DNA from: Branchiostoma floridae
Lineage: Eukaryota; Chordata; Leptocardii; Amphioxiformes; Branchiostomatidae
Direction of reading: 5' to 3'
DNA length: 64,000 nucleotides
Assembly: GCF_000003815.2 (NCBI RefSeq)
Contig: NC_049979.1
Span: 16,987,933-17,051,932, forward strand
Shown here in pieces: positions 11,215 to 23,720 of the stretch (positions are counted from its first letter, which is position 1; the number at the start of each line of letters is the position of its first letter). Position numbers and translations under genes: made by a program. The notes beneath the pieces are model-generated. The model was not told the DNA's origin. It saw only the letters and a program-made list of their open reading frames with translations, and did not search any database.

Positions 11215-12194
11215 ACAAGAGGGCATCATCTTTGAGTTAGGCAGAAGTTCTTCAGGACGACGTCTAATTAGTTAGGCTGGAATGTCGAAGATGTATGGCT
11301 CGGGCAAAGTAGACATTGCGGCGCTTTGCGGTACTGCAAGAAGATAGTACAAGACGCTCATCCGTATTGCATGATAGCCATCACAACTATTTTCTTGTTT
11401 CTCAGTCTATCAAAAACTCTGTCGTGCCCACAGCACTGCGTACCGCTCTCCCATTCATTTCCAAGAAATGGTTCTATGAATTCTTTAGTTCGAATTTGTG
11501 AAAGATATAGCATCAAAGATGCTCATGTTTCTCCATCACATTCATATTACTGAGATGGGCTACACCTGGCGACCACTGCATGACTTGTATGTTGTATTAT
11601 TATATTGACGCCCCATCATCATGGTACATAAAGCTTGTAAGAATACAAACTGACGACACTGTGGATGCTAGATTGGCCTAATTTCTCATCTTATTTGACC
11701 TAGTATGGGCAAGTTTCTTTTAAACAGTTACAGTCGTACTTTTATTTATACGTATACAAACGTAAAGTAGGATCCGCTGTGACTGGTGAAGAACGCTCCT
11801 TATATTTCAGATGGTCTTCAAACACTTCAAAGATTTTCATATGGCTTACATATAAATACCTAGTCTTGGCATGTACAGTACGGACAGGAATTTCATCTTA
11901 TAGCCTTAAATGAGGTCTCAGTTCAACAGTCACTCGAATCTTGGTTTCTCTGAATTGATGACAGCAACGAGTGAATCCAGTCAGAGTAAATAATAAACAG
12001 TTTGGCACTGCATGTCCACAAGCTATGAAGAAGGATACGTCACCAAGTACATGTACATTTAGGATATCTCTCTATCTGTATCACTAAAACCCAAGTAAGG
12101 TTTATGATCAGGTGGTGCTGGTAGATGTGTACAACGGTATTCATTTAGAGTGTCACCTAGCGACTTTTGTTGGTACTGACACCCAAGGTAATGT
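11215..12194. other. No gene seen
   Basis: AT-rich sequence without a supported gene, RNA or repeat. Short frames near 11316-11553 show no motif. Confidence 0.4.
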
Positions 12195-12679
12195 TACAAT
12201 TCTCACTCTTGGCTTACACCTACGGTGCAACGTTTTTTTCTGGTTGGAGAGAACAACTCAAAAGCACCAGCAAACTCCAAACGTATTCAAAAATCAAAAA
12301 ACACTTTGGCTTGGAAGAATATCTCACATCAATTCAAAATAGACCATTTACATACAGCATTACAAAACTGAGAATTAGTGCACATTGTTTAGAAATTGAA
12401 AAAGGTCGTCACCGTAACACACCAGCCACTCAGAGACTGTGTCCTACATGCCATGAAAATATCGAAGATGAATTCCACTTTGTTATGAAATGTCCTACCT
12501 ACAGTAAAGAGAGAGAAACATTGTTTAAGAATATTGGAACCAAAACACACTTCTCTCTTACTGGTACACAGAACGATATCTTCCGGACACTGCTAATATG
12601 TTCATCTCATATATCCGTCTACGTAGGTCAGTTTCTTTATACTGTATTCCAAATGCGAGACCAGATCACTCATACATGA
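12195..12679 (+). pseudogene. Retrotransposon ORF2 C-terminus with zinc-finger tail
   Basis: The frame is open to a TGA at 12677-12679. In order it shows a basic helical segment (KLQTYSKIKKHFGLEEYL), the stretch TKLRISAHCLEIEKGRHR, then a zinc-binding tail (LCPTCHENIEDEFHFVMKCP) of the form C-x2-C-x8-H-x4-C. That tail closes the reverse-transcriptase polyprotein of many invertebrate non-LTR elements. In the family it is thought to help the protein hold RNA or target DNA. About 160 residues remain of a protein normally near a thousand, so this is a dead fragment. The retained frame, without a stop or frameshift in the conserved part, suggests a fairly recent insertion. Confidence 0.8.
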
Positions 12680-12820
12680 CTGTACTATCATCGATAATAT
12701 TTTGTTGTTCTGTATGTAGCCCTGTAGTACTATTTTCTGTATAGCTATTAGTTGTTGTTGGTTGCCAAACATTGTACCCTGTGCGATTGTTGAGCAATAA
12801 AAATTCATTCATTCATTCAT
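12195..12820 (+). mobile_element. 5'-truncated non-LTR retrotransposon, 3' end
   Basis: The fragment holds the C-terminal part of a retrotransposon polyprotein, about 100 bases of 3' untranslated sequence, an AATAAA at 12796-12801 and a terminal (ATTC)4 tract (12803-12820). Short tandem tails of this sort are typical 3' ends of LINE-type elements. The reverse-transcriptase and endonuclease domains are absent, so it was truncated at its 5' end on insertion, or has lost it since. The left boundary is approximate. Confidence 0.8.
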
Positions 12821-13578
12821 ACCGAAAACATCATACACGGGTAAAAGAATATATGAAGAAGGAGGCAAGGAAACAAAAAAATCACCCCCAGTTGGACTGC
12901 AGTGAAAGATTGAATACTTGGTTCATGGCAGCCTGAACTGTATTGCATACTAGTACTCTTCCCCCCTGCGTTCTCCGATCCGTTTTAATGATTCATCTTA
13001 TTCATTGTCTGTGTATGGCCAAGATACAGGTGGGAACGCAGACTACAAGTGCAATCATGGATAGAGCCATCTGCACGATGAAATTACATTCCTTCATAAA
13101 AAGGCTAGTTTTCCAGGCGTGGGCGTAGAGGCAGTACAGGTTTCCTTATTGTCTCCACAGCTCCATCCTGACACGTGTATTATCATTATGTAACACAATC
13201 TGTCCTTCACTTTGCGTTGTGCAAGAGATATTGATCACATAACCTTTGGTGTAAACCTTACACAAATGTTGATGAAAATCTGACGACTCCCTCTGTTTGT
13301 GCAAGATTATGTCTCATTCAATTACATAAAAGACTCTTACTTCTAGTGGTGAAAGTGAAACTGAAAGTTCATACCTGTTCTAAAAGTAATTACACAAGAG
13401 TTGGAAGAATGTGTAACGTTAGATAGACAAATACCGAATCACATTTATCCCGTAACAATTATATACTCCCAGTTAGGTGTTGTTGACCACATAGTAATCT
13501 TTATTATACCCAAGTACGGTATTGTCTTTCAAGTTCGTCCCGATTCTGACAAGTACTTCAATTTTTGCCGATGACGTT
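12821..13578. other. No gene seen
   Basis: No supported gene. Only short frames. Confidence 0.4.
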
Positions 13579-13622
13579 GCTGTTTGTTTCTTTGTTTGTT
13601 TGTCTGTCTGTTTGTTTGTTTG
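13579..13622. repeat. (TTTG)n microsatellite
   Basis: About eleven TTTG-type units, interrupted by TTTC and TCTG variants. Confidence 0.95.
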
Positions 13623-13763
13623 TGGTTCTACGGTATGGAAGAATACAACTAAAACATAACAGGCATCTCTCCGGGACGTGCGGACATCCGATAGTAGAAA
13701 AGTAAGATAGAGTCAGGACTTGACTGAGAATACTGAAGTATGTAGGCACAGATAACGTTGTGG

Positions 13764-13781
13764 TAAAAGTAAAAGTAAAAG
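13764..13781. repeat. Short (TAAAAG)3 repeat
   Basis: Three perfect TAAAAG hexamers in tandem. Confidence 0.9.
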
Positions 13782-13934
13782 CACGAGCAGGGATATACAT
13801 GTTATGATATATATACTGTATACGAAAATAAAATGATGGCGAAATATTCATCCCCTCCCATGGAATTTGAATTTAGTCTCTGTACAAGAGTAGCTGTACT
13901 ACACTTTACTACAACTTGTACAAGAGTACACAGA

Positions 13935-13949
13935 CCCCCCCCCCCCCCC
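13935..13949. repeat. C15 homopolymer
   Basis: Fifteen consecutive C. Base counts in such runs are often unreliable in assemblies. Confidence 0.95.
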
Positions 13950-14760
13950 GTAACCCAAGACCATGGGAACTAATGCACGGTAAACACTACTCTATTCCCC
14001 GCCATTGTCTGTGCCAAGAAGGGCACGGAGGTACAGGTCTGGTGGAAGAGGATATTTCTTTGAACTGGGTAGATCGTGGCGCCGTTAAAGCCCGGATTGC
14101 ATAAGAGGTGATGTCTGTCAGTATGTGTCACAGAAGAGGTCGGGATTTAGATAAACCCGTGCTACCTAATGAGCCATGTTCGCACAATTGAAATTAAGTG
14201 GCCTCCTCCTGTTGCCTATATGCGTTAACTGTGACACAAAGAGCCGTTCTCTACAGTAGTCACTACCTTCACAGTCTTATATCGATATAGTTTCCTTAGA
14301 ACAGGTTCCATGTGTTATATGTTGATTCCCTCCTTTATAAATAGCCTAGACCAGGGGTTAAATCAACGATGTTATTGAAGTCTACAACAGACGCCTTAAA
14401 GAAAGGCAACACCAAGGCCGTTACATTCCACCGAGTTTTCATTGTCTCGCAGACATTAAGTAAATTTCGCTTCCTAGGGCGTTGGCTCTGAGGTATGGCA
14501 GAGGTATGCCGTACGTGAAGTACATCATGTGTGTCTGAAAATAACCCACATTTGCACATACCAGCAATACCCTTAGTTGCATCCTAACGTACCGATGTAA
14601 GTCCTAGCCTGATTAAATCGCGCTCCTAGCGGCCAGCCCGACAGTTACCCCCTAGTCTCGGGGAGGGGGTCAATCAACCCCCTCCAGCGAGACATTGTGT
14701 TAACGCAGACTATATCAGCCCCAACTGCACCAGCTGATTATATCAATATACATGTATATA
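13950..14760. other. No gene seen
   Basis: No supported gene. A GC-rich patch at about 14615-14690 contains GGGAGGGGGT and its near-complement ACCCCCT, giving a small imperfect hairpin. It may belong to the retrotransposon tail that follows. Confidence 0.4.
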
Positions 14761-14887
14761 CAAGATTTACGTTCCTTAGTCTTTAATGTTTAGTAAGTAG
14801 AATTTTAAGATTTATATTGTATTCTTAAAGTTGTAGTTTCTAGTTGACCGTGCAAAGTCGCTGTATTTTTTTTTCCAATAAAGCTTA
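14761..14887 (+). mobile_element. Non-LTR retrotransposon 3' tail, same family as 24.4-24.7 kb
   Basis: The last 40 bases, from GACCGTGCAAAGTCGCTGTA (14846) to the AATAAA at 14877-14882, match the end of the element at 24.66-24.70 kb (GACCTTACGAAAGTCGCCGT then AATAAA) with small differences. The upstream AAAGTTGTAGTTTCTAGTT also parallels AAGTTGTACTGTAAGTAGTT there. I see no coding remainder, so only untranslated sequence survives here. Confidence 0.5.
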
Positions 14888-16682
14888 GCTTTCTTCCGGC
14901 AGGTAACCTTACGTACATAATAGGTTAGTAACGGTACCGCGGTCGAGATTCTCGACAAAAATGTGTAAGTCTGTCATTAGCATCGTCTATTCGCCGTAAA
15001 AAGGAAAAGAAAAACGATGAGAAGAGGTTCTGTCATAGCCTGATAAAGAGGTTAGTTAATGTTTCAAACCGTCCAAATATCGTGTTGCTAATTATCTCCC
15101 CAAAGTAGCGCCAATCCAAGGCCTTTTCATTACTTCCTAGAGTACCGCCAATCTAAACCTTCTCTGTCCAAACCCGATACCTGCAGCGACCTTGGATGGA
15201 GCTGGTTGAACTTAGGCAGCTGTTGGAGACATGTTTGGGGCACGACAATTGGATTACTTGTTTGGTGTTCACGTTGAAAAGAAAATACTCTTCAGCCTTT
15301 GGGTATTCTTTATTTCGATGGAACCTCAGAAAAAGTAGACAATGTTGCTTTGATTCGATCCTGACTTGTTAAACAAAGTTTCCTATTAAATTTAGGAGTA
15401 GGTAAGAAAAACTATGTTAACATAGGATACAGATTTTTGTGTGCATATTTGCCGTTGGCTTGATCCTTGACTCGTGGTGACAGATGAACACGAGACGTAC
15501 CGGAGACAATAGACTGTATGTCTCTTCTGTATCTATCTTCTCTTTTACGTCATAAGATTGTCAACATCCGAAGCTGGGGGTGAGATATAACGATAAGAAT
15601 GCTAAAAAAATAACTGGGTGAACTCTAGCATACATGTATCAACATGTAGAGAAAGTGACGACCATGAAACCTAAAACTTCAGTATTGTCTTTTTTAGATG
15701 TTGAAACAGATGTGGGCTTAATTATTTCTGTGCATATCTGATGATATTTAAACAGAATCGCATGAACAGAAGTGAGGAGCCATCGCATGGAAACATGAGG
15801 ACACGAACTGTTATACTAACGATAAAGAAACAAATACGGAAATATGCCATGACCTTTTTTGTTTGAAAGCCTCTAAGACCTCCTTGGTCCGAACCTATCC
15901 TGCAACCTGGCTAGCTTGTGGTAAAGCATATTCTGTCCGTTACAACAGCTATTATTGATTGCACTACAGTTATCTTGAACTTGAGAATCGTCAATCACAC
16001 CTCTGTGTCAGTGACCTTGGTTGCCCCGGGACCTCTCGTACCCCGTACAAGTTACACCGGGATTAAACTTGTCATTGTGTTTTGATGTTTGTGGAAGCCT
16101 CCGACCCGGGCGTTTGGTGCGGGGGTGTAGGGTTGTTCATGAACTTTGTTTGTAAAGTGTGGTGAACTTTCCTGTAGTTTGATGGACCCCTATCCAACAG
16201 GCCATACAATCTGCTTCCAACAGAGGAAACCATCTGCTGACGTTGGGAAACTTCAACATTGCCAGCACCGCGACCATGGTGGTGACTGGGGCCTAGACTT
16301 ACCACACATCACCGACACATGGTGAAATGAAACTTCTCTCTCCTACAGACTCCACAAATCTCTGATGTCCCTTTGAACCTGACGTTGAAAGCCCCGCAGA
16401 ACGGCTTGTGTTGTGGTTGGTAACTACACCATGCGTCTGTGGCCCGCCCAGGCCGTCCCGTTGTGAAAGGGAAAATCATAACAGTAGCAGGGGCAACAAC
16501 AAAGTGGTCACAAAGGAGAGAACAACAGTTTGCAACTGTATCGTAGTGTAGAGGCGAGGTAGGTGGGCATCTTCAAGCAGATGTAGAACGGCAAAATCGC
16601 AGCGTTTCCTAAGCTCGTGGTTTCGTGTAGGAATGCCGCCTGACCCGGGAGCCTGTGAAACGTTAACGTTTTGTCTTTCTGT

Positions 16683-16758
16683 ATCTGCTTGGAGATAAGC
16701 TCCGCGGGCCATGTGATGGTGCAGCTATACAAGCTATACATCTCTTCTCCAAGCAGAT
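16683..16758. repeat. 13-bp inverted repeat plus extra direct copy
   Basis: ATCTGCTTGGAGA (16683-16695) is the exact reverse complement of TCTCCAAGCAGAT (16746-16758). A related CTTCAAGCAGATGTAG lies at 16571-16586. This could form a small hairpin with a 50-base loop. No function is apparent. Confidence 0.7.
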
Positions 16759-17120
16759 GTAGGATAAAAGATTGGCTACCACGTTTTTCTTAAACTGAAG
16801 TCATTGGCATAGAGGTGTTGTTGCCCCTCCTTGTATTATATAAACAGAAATATATAGGGGTAATGGCAAAATTGATAACATATTCATTGAATTTAGGACA
16901 AAGACATTGCCGCGCGAATATTTGTGTGATAGATATTGATAAAACGGACAAGACAAAGGACATTCCAGTTAATAGAATTTTTCATCAATCAGTGACCTAT
17001 CAAAGGTAAGTAGAACGTACCTCCAAATTTTCAGGACATTCCGTCATACAAGCATTTGTTTCACGATTAGTGACATGCAATCTTCCGTCCCTCGACAATC
17101 AGGTTATGACGTCAAAAAGT

Positions 17121-17153
17121 GATCAGCAATATATCTTCAAGATCAGCAATATA
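17121..17153. repeat. Direct repeat GATCAGCAATATA, period 20
   Basis: Two exact 13-base copies start at 17121 and 17141. Confidence 0.9.
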
Positions 17154-17943
17154 ATAATGGCAGGATTTTTCAGAATTACCATTCCCTGTAATCTCTGATG
17201 TACTCAGTGCTGCTGCAATGACTTTTGCCATATAATGGAAACGGTATTTGAATCTGACTCATAAAGAACAGAGTTATTGAACTTTTCATGGTCGCCAAGA
17301 TCCGGAATATACAAAGTCACATTGTCTTCAAAAAGTTCAAAGTCAAACTTTATATGAATTCACTTAAAGTGTGATGTTTTCGGTTCACTTTTACAAAACT
17401 AATAAATGTAAGCCCGTTCAGGTTGTTTTTGCATAGGTTTTATCAAAATTAGAACCTTTCTGGTTTGATCTCTCTTCCCGTGTCTGTACACAGAGGTAAT
17501 GCCGACTTGGGTGGGACAATTGGCCTTTATGAACGCACCGATGACTCAGTCGTACCGATGAAATCAGTAATTATTAGATTAGTATTGTTATATCCCTCTG
17601 CTCTAATAATTGTTTCGCTCAAGGGAATGGGAATTTTCCGCCTGGACGCGTCTGCACCCATCTCGATAAGATTTATAAAAGTAACTCTATTGTTCCTTTG
17701 TCTTCTTGTTTGCTTTGGGAAAAGGCCAGTCCGAAAGCTTTGTTATGCTTGTTAAGGTATAGTTTATCCCGTCAAAAGTCGCATTGAAATGCAACTCAGA
17801 AAATCCGTCCCTGGACGGTGGTTCTTATGTTGTTTTTCAAATCAATGAACACAATATCTACCATGACCAGCCAATCCAAATACAAACCTGCCTACATGTG
17901 TGCGTTTCTTGGTCGGGGATTATAACGATTCCACGTAATTAGC

Positions 17944-17987
17944 TACGATCCGTGTGGCATTTTCCCTGCAGTTACGATCCATGTGGC
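17944..17987. repeat. Near-identical 15-mers 29 bases apart
   Basis: TACGATCCGTGTGGC (17944-17958) and TACGATCCATGTGGC (17973-17987) differ at one base. The spacing is close to three helical turns, as seen for paired protein-binding sites, but no known motif was identified. Confidence 0.6.
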
Positions 17988-18589
17988 TGCCTGTAGAACA
18001 TGGCGAACCTTGTGTTGGGCGTCGCCGTGCAATGTAAACAAAGTTATCACCAGGTCTCCACACGGAAATGTACACAAAGACAGAAGGAAACGTTCGATCG
18101 ATAGAGTCCGGTTCAAAGGTGGTCTTTATTGTCGTGCCGCTTTCTAAACCTACACGGCGGTTCTTTACTGGGGTCAGGTACTCTCAACTTCAGTACCAAA
18201 CAACAAGCCTACAAACTTTTGTCAAGAAAAATTTGTTTGACTTGAGGGTGTTGTACTAAGGATTGTGTTAGTTGTGTTCGATTGGAACAAAAGCGTGAAA
18301 AAGATTTGAGATAATCTATTTGCGAACAATTTAGGGGATTAGAGTCTGTACGATGCATGTTCATATAACAAACAGAGACGTCGTCGTGCAGGTAACATAG
18401 GAGAGAAGAGATGTCGTGTCGGTAGCTGTAGTTGTGCGTCTGTAAAATTGTTATAGAAACCGTAGATATTGTCCCGACTGGCCAGATCTAGTACCTGTGC
18501 TTAGGGCACATCAAAGACACCGCCTGGCGACGTGTCTGCAGTAAGGTGGAGAACGTGACAAGTGTGGTCCCGTCGTCAACAACGACAAA

Positions 18590-19000
18590 CCAACATTCCT
18601 AGGTAAGGTGGACGACCCGCTTGCTTTACCCCCCGCCACGTGCAAGGGGCGAGATTCGTCCGCAGGTAACCTCGCGCCGGGGACGGCTCGCGGGGTACAC
18701 CGGCTGAAAATTTGGCGCCCCCCGTCAGGTGTAGAGGTCAGACAACCGGGCAAGCGTGGCGAGTTCCACCCGCGCCCTGTGAAAACCTACCCCGCATTCT
18801 TTCTTTTGGCAGGCAGCTCGCTTAGGTATGCGAGGTTGTTTGCCCCTCCTATTGTCCCCCCAGCTCTCTCCCTATCAAACACGCCGAATCATTATCAGCG
18901 ATTAACGCGTAAGAACGTAATAGCAAACAATTTGCATAAAGCTCGGAAAGGGCAAAAGTCCACAGGTAGCTCGTGGTGGGAGTACTCCAGCTCATACCGA
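18590..19000. promoter_or_regulatory. GC-rich island, candidate regulatory block
   Basis: Base composition rises sharply against the flanks, with many CpG (GGGGCGAG, CTCGCGCCGGGGACGGCTCG). The stretch ends in an AT-richer part with an exact octamer ATTTGCAT at 18930-18937. Open frames exist on both strands (166 codons on plus over 18608-19108), as expected in GC-rich DNA. No acceptor/donor pair or protein motif supports an exon. It could be an undetected 5' exon or an enhancer. Confidence 0.25.
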
Positions 19001-22000
19001 AGTTTCCGGCTTGCACTCTTGCAGACTTTTGGAGCTGGGAGCTGGTGTTGTACGTATGCAAGAGCCATATGGGCTGCAGCAGTGACTATTGGAGGTAGTC
19101 TGAGCTGAGTTTGAGCTGTATATGAGGTCCCTGAGGCGTGGAGATATTTGTACCCTGATTAGAGCCGACTTGGTGTGGCCGGGTGTAGTCTTACCAGCTT
19201 CCCACGACTGAAGGTAGGTGACATGGCGGCGTTGCACGCTGTTTTTCTTGTCTTCCACTGAGTTATGTTTGTGTAAGAATGTTGTGCAATGGTAGGGAGG
19301 TCAGGAACGGAGCTCAGCTGTGTTTCTACGTGCAAGATTGAGCTGAAGTAGGCCGCCATGACCCGCGGTAGGGTAGGCAACCCTGCAGACTAGTGTAGCA
19401 TGGTAGTGCATAGCGTGGCTGTCCCGCGGGAGCTCATGAAGTCATGCATGTTGGAGTATATAGCACCAACTTCGTTTTGCATTGCATTTTTACTTGTTGC
19501 ACACCCGAAACATTGCGTTAGGTAGCTTAGACCTGTCGGCGGCGTGTGCAGGTAGCGCCGACCTCGCAGAGTTTGGGCCCGCCACTGGACCTGGCGAAGT
19601 TTACCTGTCGTTGCTATACATACACAACAACATGGTCGAGCCCAGTCGGCTGGGGTCGGATCATTTCCGCCTGGTTGGTGTGGAGCGGGTAAGGTGCACC
19701 CATGTCTGCCGGACTCTCTCGGTTAACTACGTAAAAACAACCTCTGGGCCCCCAGGAGTAGCTCTCCGCTACCTGACCACCTCTCCAACACCCCCCTTGA
19801 CCCGACTCTTCAAACAGACCCCCCTTCTCCCGGATGTTTTGTCCCTGCTCACATGTATGCCTTCTTATGGGTACATGGCGCACCGAGCTCACTTCAGCTC
19901 CGGTAGCCTTCCAGGAAGACGGACCTCAGTGCTGAGATGTTTATACATGGATTTAACATACTGCTAAAATCTTTTGATTTTAACACTTTCACTTTAGCTA
20001 TGGCATACCTACACCACGGTGGTAAGGTGCCACTGAAACGAGCACCCAACGCAGCTGTGTCCTCCGGCCTTCAGTTGATGTAACACCACGGATAAGTTAT
20101 GAAAAGATGTGGACAAAGCATGCACGACTTATCTTAGCTGCCTGTCCTGCCCAGTAGACTTAATGAGGGCAGCGAGTGCTGAGGGATTTGCAAAAGATGG
20201 CATACTTGGAAACGTTTGACGATGACGAGTCTCTTCTGAAGTGGGAATGAGTCATGTGTGCAAACTTAGAATGTGGCCGGGTCGTATGACCTGGCCTTAC
20301 CGCTTGTAGTGGCAGGCCTGTACGTATATAAACTACATCTTGACGAGGGGTGGCGAAGAAATCTGTAGCGGAGATAAAACAGGCCAATGGGGACAGAAGT
20401 TTGGTAGTGTTTCGGGATAGTGTTACGTCCAGATGTTTTGCTTTGCTGACCCCTTTTTGATAGTTCGCTTTAGATCATGCAAAGCTGTGAGGACTATAGT
20501 CTGCCAGTCCGTGATAGTCTGCTAAGGTGTTGGGATAGAGTCTTCTATGAAAAGGACTACAGACAATGGTGGCGACCTTTTCTAATTGTGTTGTGTTTTT
20601 CTCGCCCTCTGTTGGTTTTAGGGAAATCATGTTTACATAAAAATAGCTCCGGTACCCGGTCATTAGTATTTAGTAATAAATAACTTCCCTTCGTGCTTCC
20701 TTTTCCTGCAAGAAAAACTGGTTCGGCCAGACTCCTGTTTCTTTTATTGAATACATCATCATGTACTGTATAAATTCGTATTCAATCAAAGTAAAGCGCT
20801 TTCAAAGTGAAGACGTGTATCGAAATACGCTTTAGTTTCTTTTGTTGAAAATGGACGCGTTTTTAGCGACGAAAAAGGATGAGGATCGCATCTATTTTGT
20901 CATTAAAACACATATCTTGTTTTACAATCATACACTGCTATTAATGTTTCTAACTTTTTGGCACGATACAGCAAAATCGGACGATACTAGTACCAGTTCC
21001 ATTGTTAGTTGTCTGACATTTTGCTAATTGCCGAATGCCGTCACCTTTTTGTTCTGACATTTGAATACCCTCTTTTCGCACCATTGGAAAGAGAACCTGG
21101 CCTGGAACCTGACTAGGCTCGACACTGGATGGTGTAAAACGAACATGAGCTGTGCAGTTTTAAACAATTCTTCCCGGTGTCTTTTATCTTAGTGTGTGTG
21201 GCCCTGTATCCAAATTTCTTACAATGCCATATGCAGCATTTTGTCTCCTACAAAGTTGAAACTTCTGGATATTAAGGGCGATCGTCCGATCGTTATTGTA
21301 TCAAATTTCGGTGACATGTGAGCTAACAGACCAGTGAGTTTGTAAGTGACGCGTGCCTTTCACAGTTCTGTAGGAGGAGGGCGGGCGTTTCACACCGAAT
21401 TAACGAGTTTACATAGGTGTTGACATATCAGACACCCCCACCATCACTGTAAAGCAAATCTTTTCAAATTTAGTCACTAAACAGTTTGTCTACGACATGT
21501 TGAAATGCATGATCTGGGAAAACTTGGTGATGATACAGTTACTAAGTACTGTTACCTGTGTAACAACCCAGTTTCTGTCTACCGGAGAAGAAAAGTGAGT
21601 TAGGAGTTGCTGCATGTACGTGATTGACAGTTTTGCAGACGACATTAGAGCAAACAGTGACGTCACGAGAGAAACTAGGTCCAGTTTCCGTTTTCTGCTT
21701 TACAGCAACATCCGGTTCTGTCTGGCGCTCTGTAAGTTCACAATACAACGCAGATTCTTTAATAATCATATTTTATTTTTTATATGGAATGTTGTATATG
21801 TATGTTGTTTTGAATGATGTCAAATGTTGCAACCTTTACAAGTGTCTCCTTTTGGCGTTCCCAGCTCGATCAACGTCCCATGTTTCGCGCCCGCTCAGAT
21901 ATCGGACAATACGAAGTCATGTACAACAGTTGTCTATACGTCGTTTTATGTGATGAAATTTGTACGACGTTCTCAGATGTTTGAATCTTCATAGATCATG

Positions 22001-22870
22001 AACAAAGTGCGTTCCATAAATGGGGTCAATATAGGTGGACACTCATTTTTCTTGGCATCGGCAAATGTGTCAGTCTTGGCAAAGATGGAACACTAGCTGG
22101 CTGTCAACAGTGTTGTTATCCTAAAGACAAGTGCCACATTTAGCAATTACCTTCGGCCATCTTGAGCATACAGATGTCTATTTGATTTTCACTCGCTTTT
22201 AATGAGCGAAGGCAAACTCCATATTTGCATTAAACTAGATAGAGATGGCTGAGCACACACTGTACAGCGGCTCGCCCGGCGGGAGTCGGAACTACTGCTA
22301 GAATGTCAGTTCCGCAGAGGGTTGTTGCTACAAACAAATAACAAACCAACCTACTCACGGCCGACGGGAATAGCTAAGTCTTTAGTCAACAGTGGACCAG
22401 CCTTGTCGACCTAAGGCGAAGATGACGGAATAACCAGGGGAAGATGGACCCAGGACCTGGATGTGTTATGTGTCAGAATTAGCGTGGCGTCGTCCGAAAA
22501 TAGTAGTACTATAGTACTCACAGCAGTACGCACGGTATGTAGCGTTTGTGTATGTTGTATGGGCCGTGTAGACCAAAATTGTGATTTGACTTTTCTATTA
22601 CAATGTTTTGAATATAATCAACATGTTAGGTATTCGCAATAAGTGATATGCCGGTTTTATGTAACTGGTTTACGACTTTGCTTGGTTGAAGTCTCGAGTA
22701 GCACAGGGAATATTGTTCATTTTAATTGCCTATTAATATCATGCATGTTGAATGATATTTTTAGTAACCGATGTCCGTTTTATGGAGATGAAAGCGTTGC
22801 TTGAAAGCTGCTACAAAGTGAGTTGGCTTACGTGCGTTCGTCTTGACGCAGACTAGATGCGTCATAACAT
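19001..22870. other. No gene seen
   Basis: Frames up to 161 codons (19482-19967, plus) have no recognisable content and are countered by minus-strand frames. From 19.03 to 19.33 kb GAGCTG/CAGCTC words are frequent (for example GGAGCTGGGAGCTGGTG), with no clear period. The word CATGGCGGC near 19222 recurs inverted as GCCGCCATG near 19352. Confidence 0.4.
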
Positions 22871-22898
22871 GATGACCACGTATGTGATGACCACGTAT
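22871..22898. repeat. GATGACCACGTAT twice, period 15
   Basis: Exact 13-base copies start at 22871 and 22886. Each includes CCACGTA, close to an E-box half. Confidence 0.9.
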
Positions 22899-23703
22899 TT
22901 TTTTACTATGTCTGGTAACTTCTAAACCCTATTATCAAAAGCTTGGTATCAGCAAGGAGGTTAAATCTTGTTTTTAACGTCCTTAAGTTGGTATCATAGA
23001 TGTTGTTTCTTGAGCGCTGACGTCACTTGTCTGGAGCAGTGGGCACCTGCGTATTGCTGCTGCATCTTGGAAAAGGAAGGGTAGCATAACACTCTGGGTT
23101 TTCACTCGATTTCAAGTAAACTTGACGTCACCGACTTCCATGTAACGGCCATTTACCACATAACCCGAACAACCTGCCATTCTTCACTTCTAAATTGATA
23201 TCTGAGAGATTCTGAGTTGAGCGGTTTCGGCTCGTTTTGATTGACATCCTTTCACAGTCTGCAGCATCACGTCTCGATGTGCGGTGAGACTAGTGAAGAA
23301 AATGCGCAACATGAAAGCGAACCATATGCAAATGCCTGTAGACGTAGTCGCGACCACAAAACTCACATTATGCAGGTGAATCTACTCGCGTATGAATATG
23401 TTTCTTCGAGAAGAGGCTTAAATCTTGTGAAATATAGAGAACAGTGCGTTTGTTTTTGTTTGTTCTATATTACTAGTACTCGGCGCTACCTGAGAACGCT
23501 AGTTCACCTGAACAACTGATGCACCTTGCGATTTCCCAGCGTGAGATCAGAATCATGCACCATGGTGTAAGGAATACTGATATCGTTTCCTTGCACCTGA
23601 TCTGACTGGGGTCTGGTTGCAGTAACCTGTTCCTAAATAGTAATCCAAACATCGTCACCAGGTACGGATCTGTCGTTACCTTTCTTCAATCAAAGCGAAC
23701 AAT
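22899..23703. other. No gene seen
   Basis: No supported gene. An exact octamer ATGCAAAT lies at 23326-23333. Confidence 0.4.
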
Positions 23704-23720
23704 TGTGCCCCCTGTCGGCG
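23704..23720 (-). promoter_or_regulatory. CTCF-like motif
   Basis: On the minus strand the sequence reads CCGACAGGGGGCACA. It keeps the CAGGGGGCAC part of the known bilaterian CTCF core (CCASYAGRKGGCRS) and departs from the consensus at two positions. This is a motif match by eye only. Confidence 0.3.

Larger units (their letters stand above)
14888..18589. other. No gene seen
   Basis: Several short frames, none with a recognised motif or good splice sites. Small repeats inside it are listed separately. An AAGACCTCCTTGG word near 15878 resembles the inverted ends of the 4.9 kb duplication and may be a scrap of a dispersed repeat. Confidence 0.4.

Noticed and set aside
19482-19967. 161-codon plus-strand open frame
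   Set aside because: Opposed by an open minus-strand frame. The translation has no motif, and the region shows no coding periodicity by eye.
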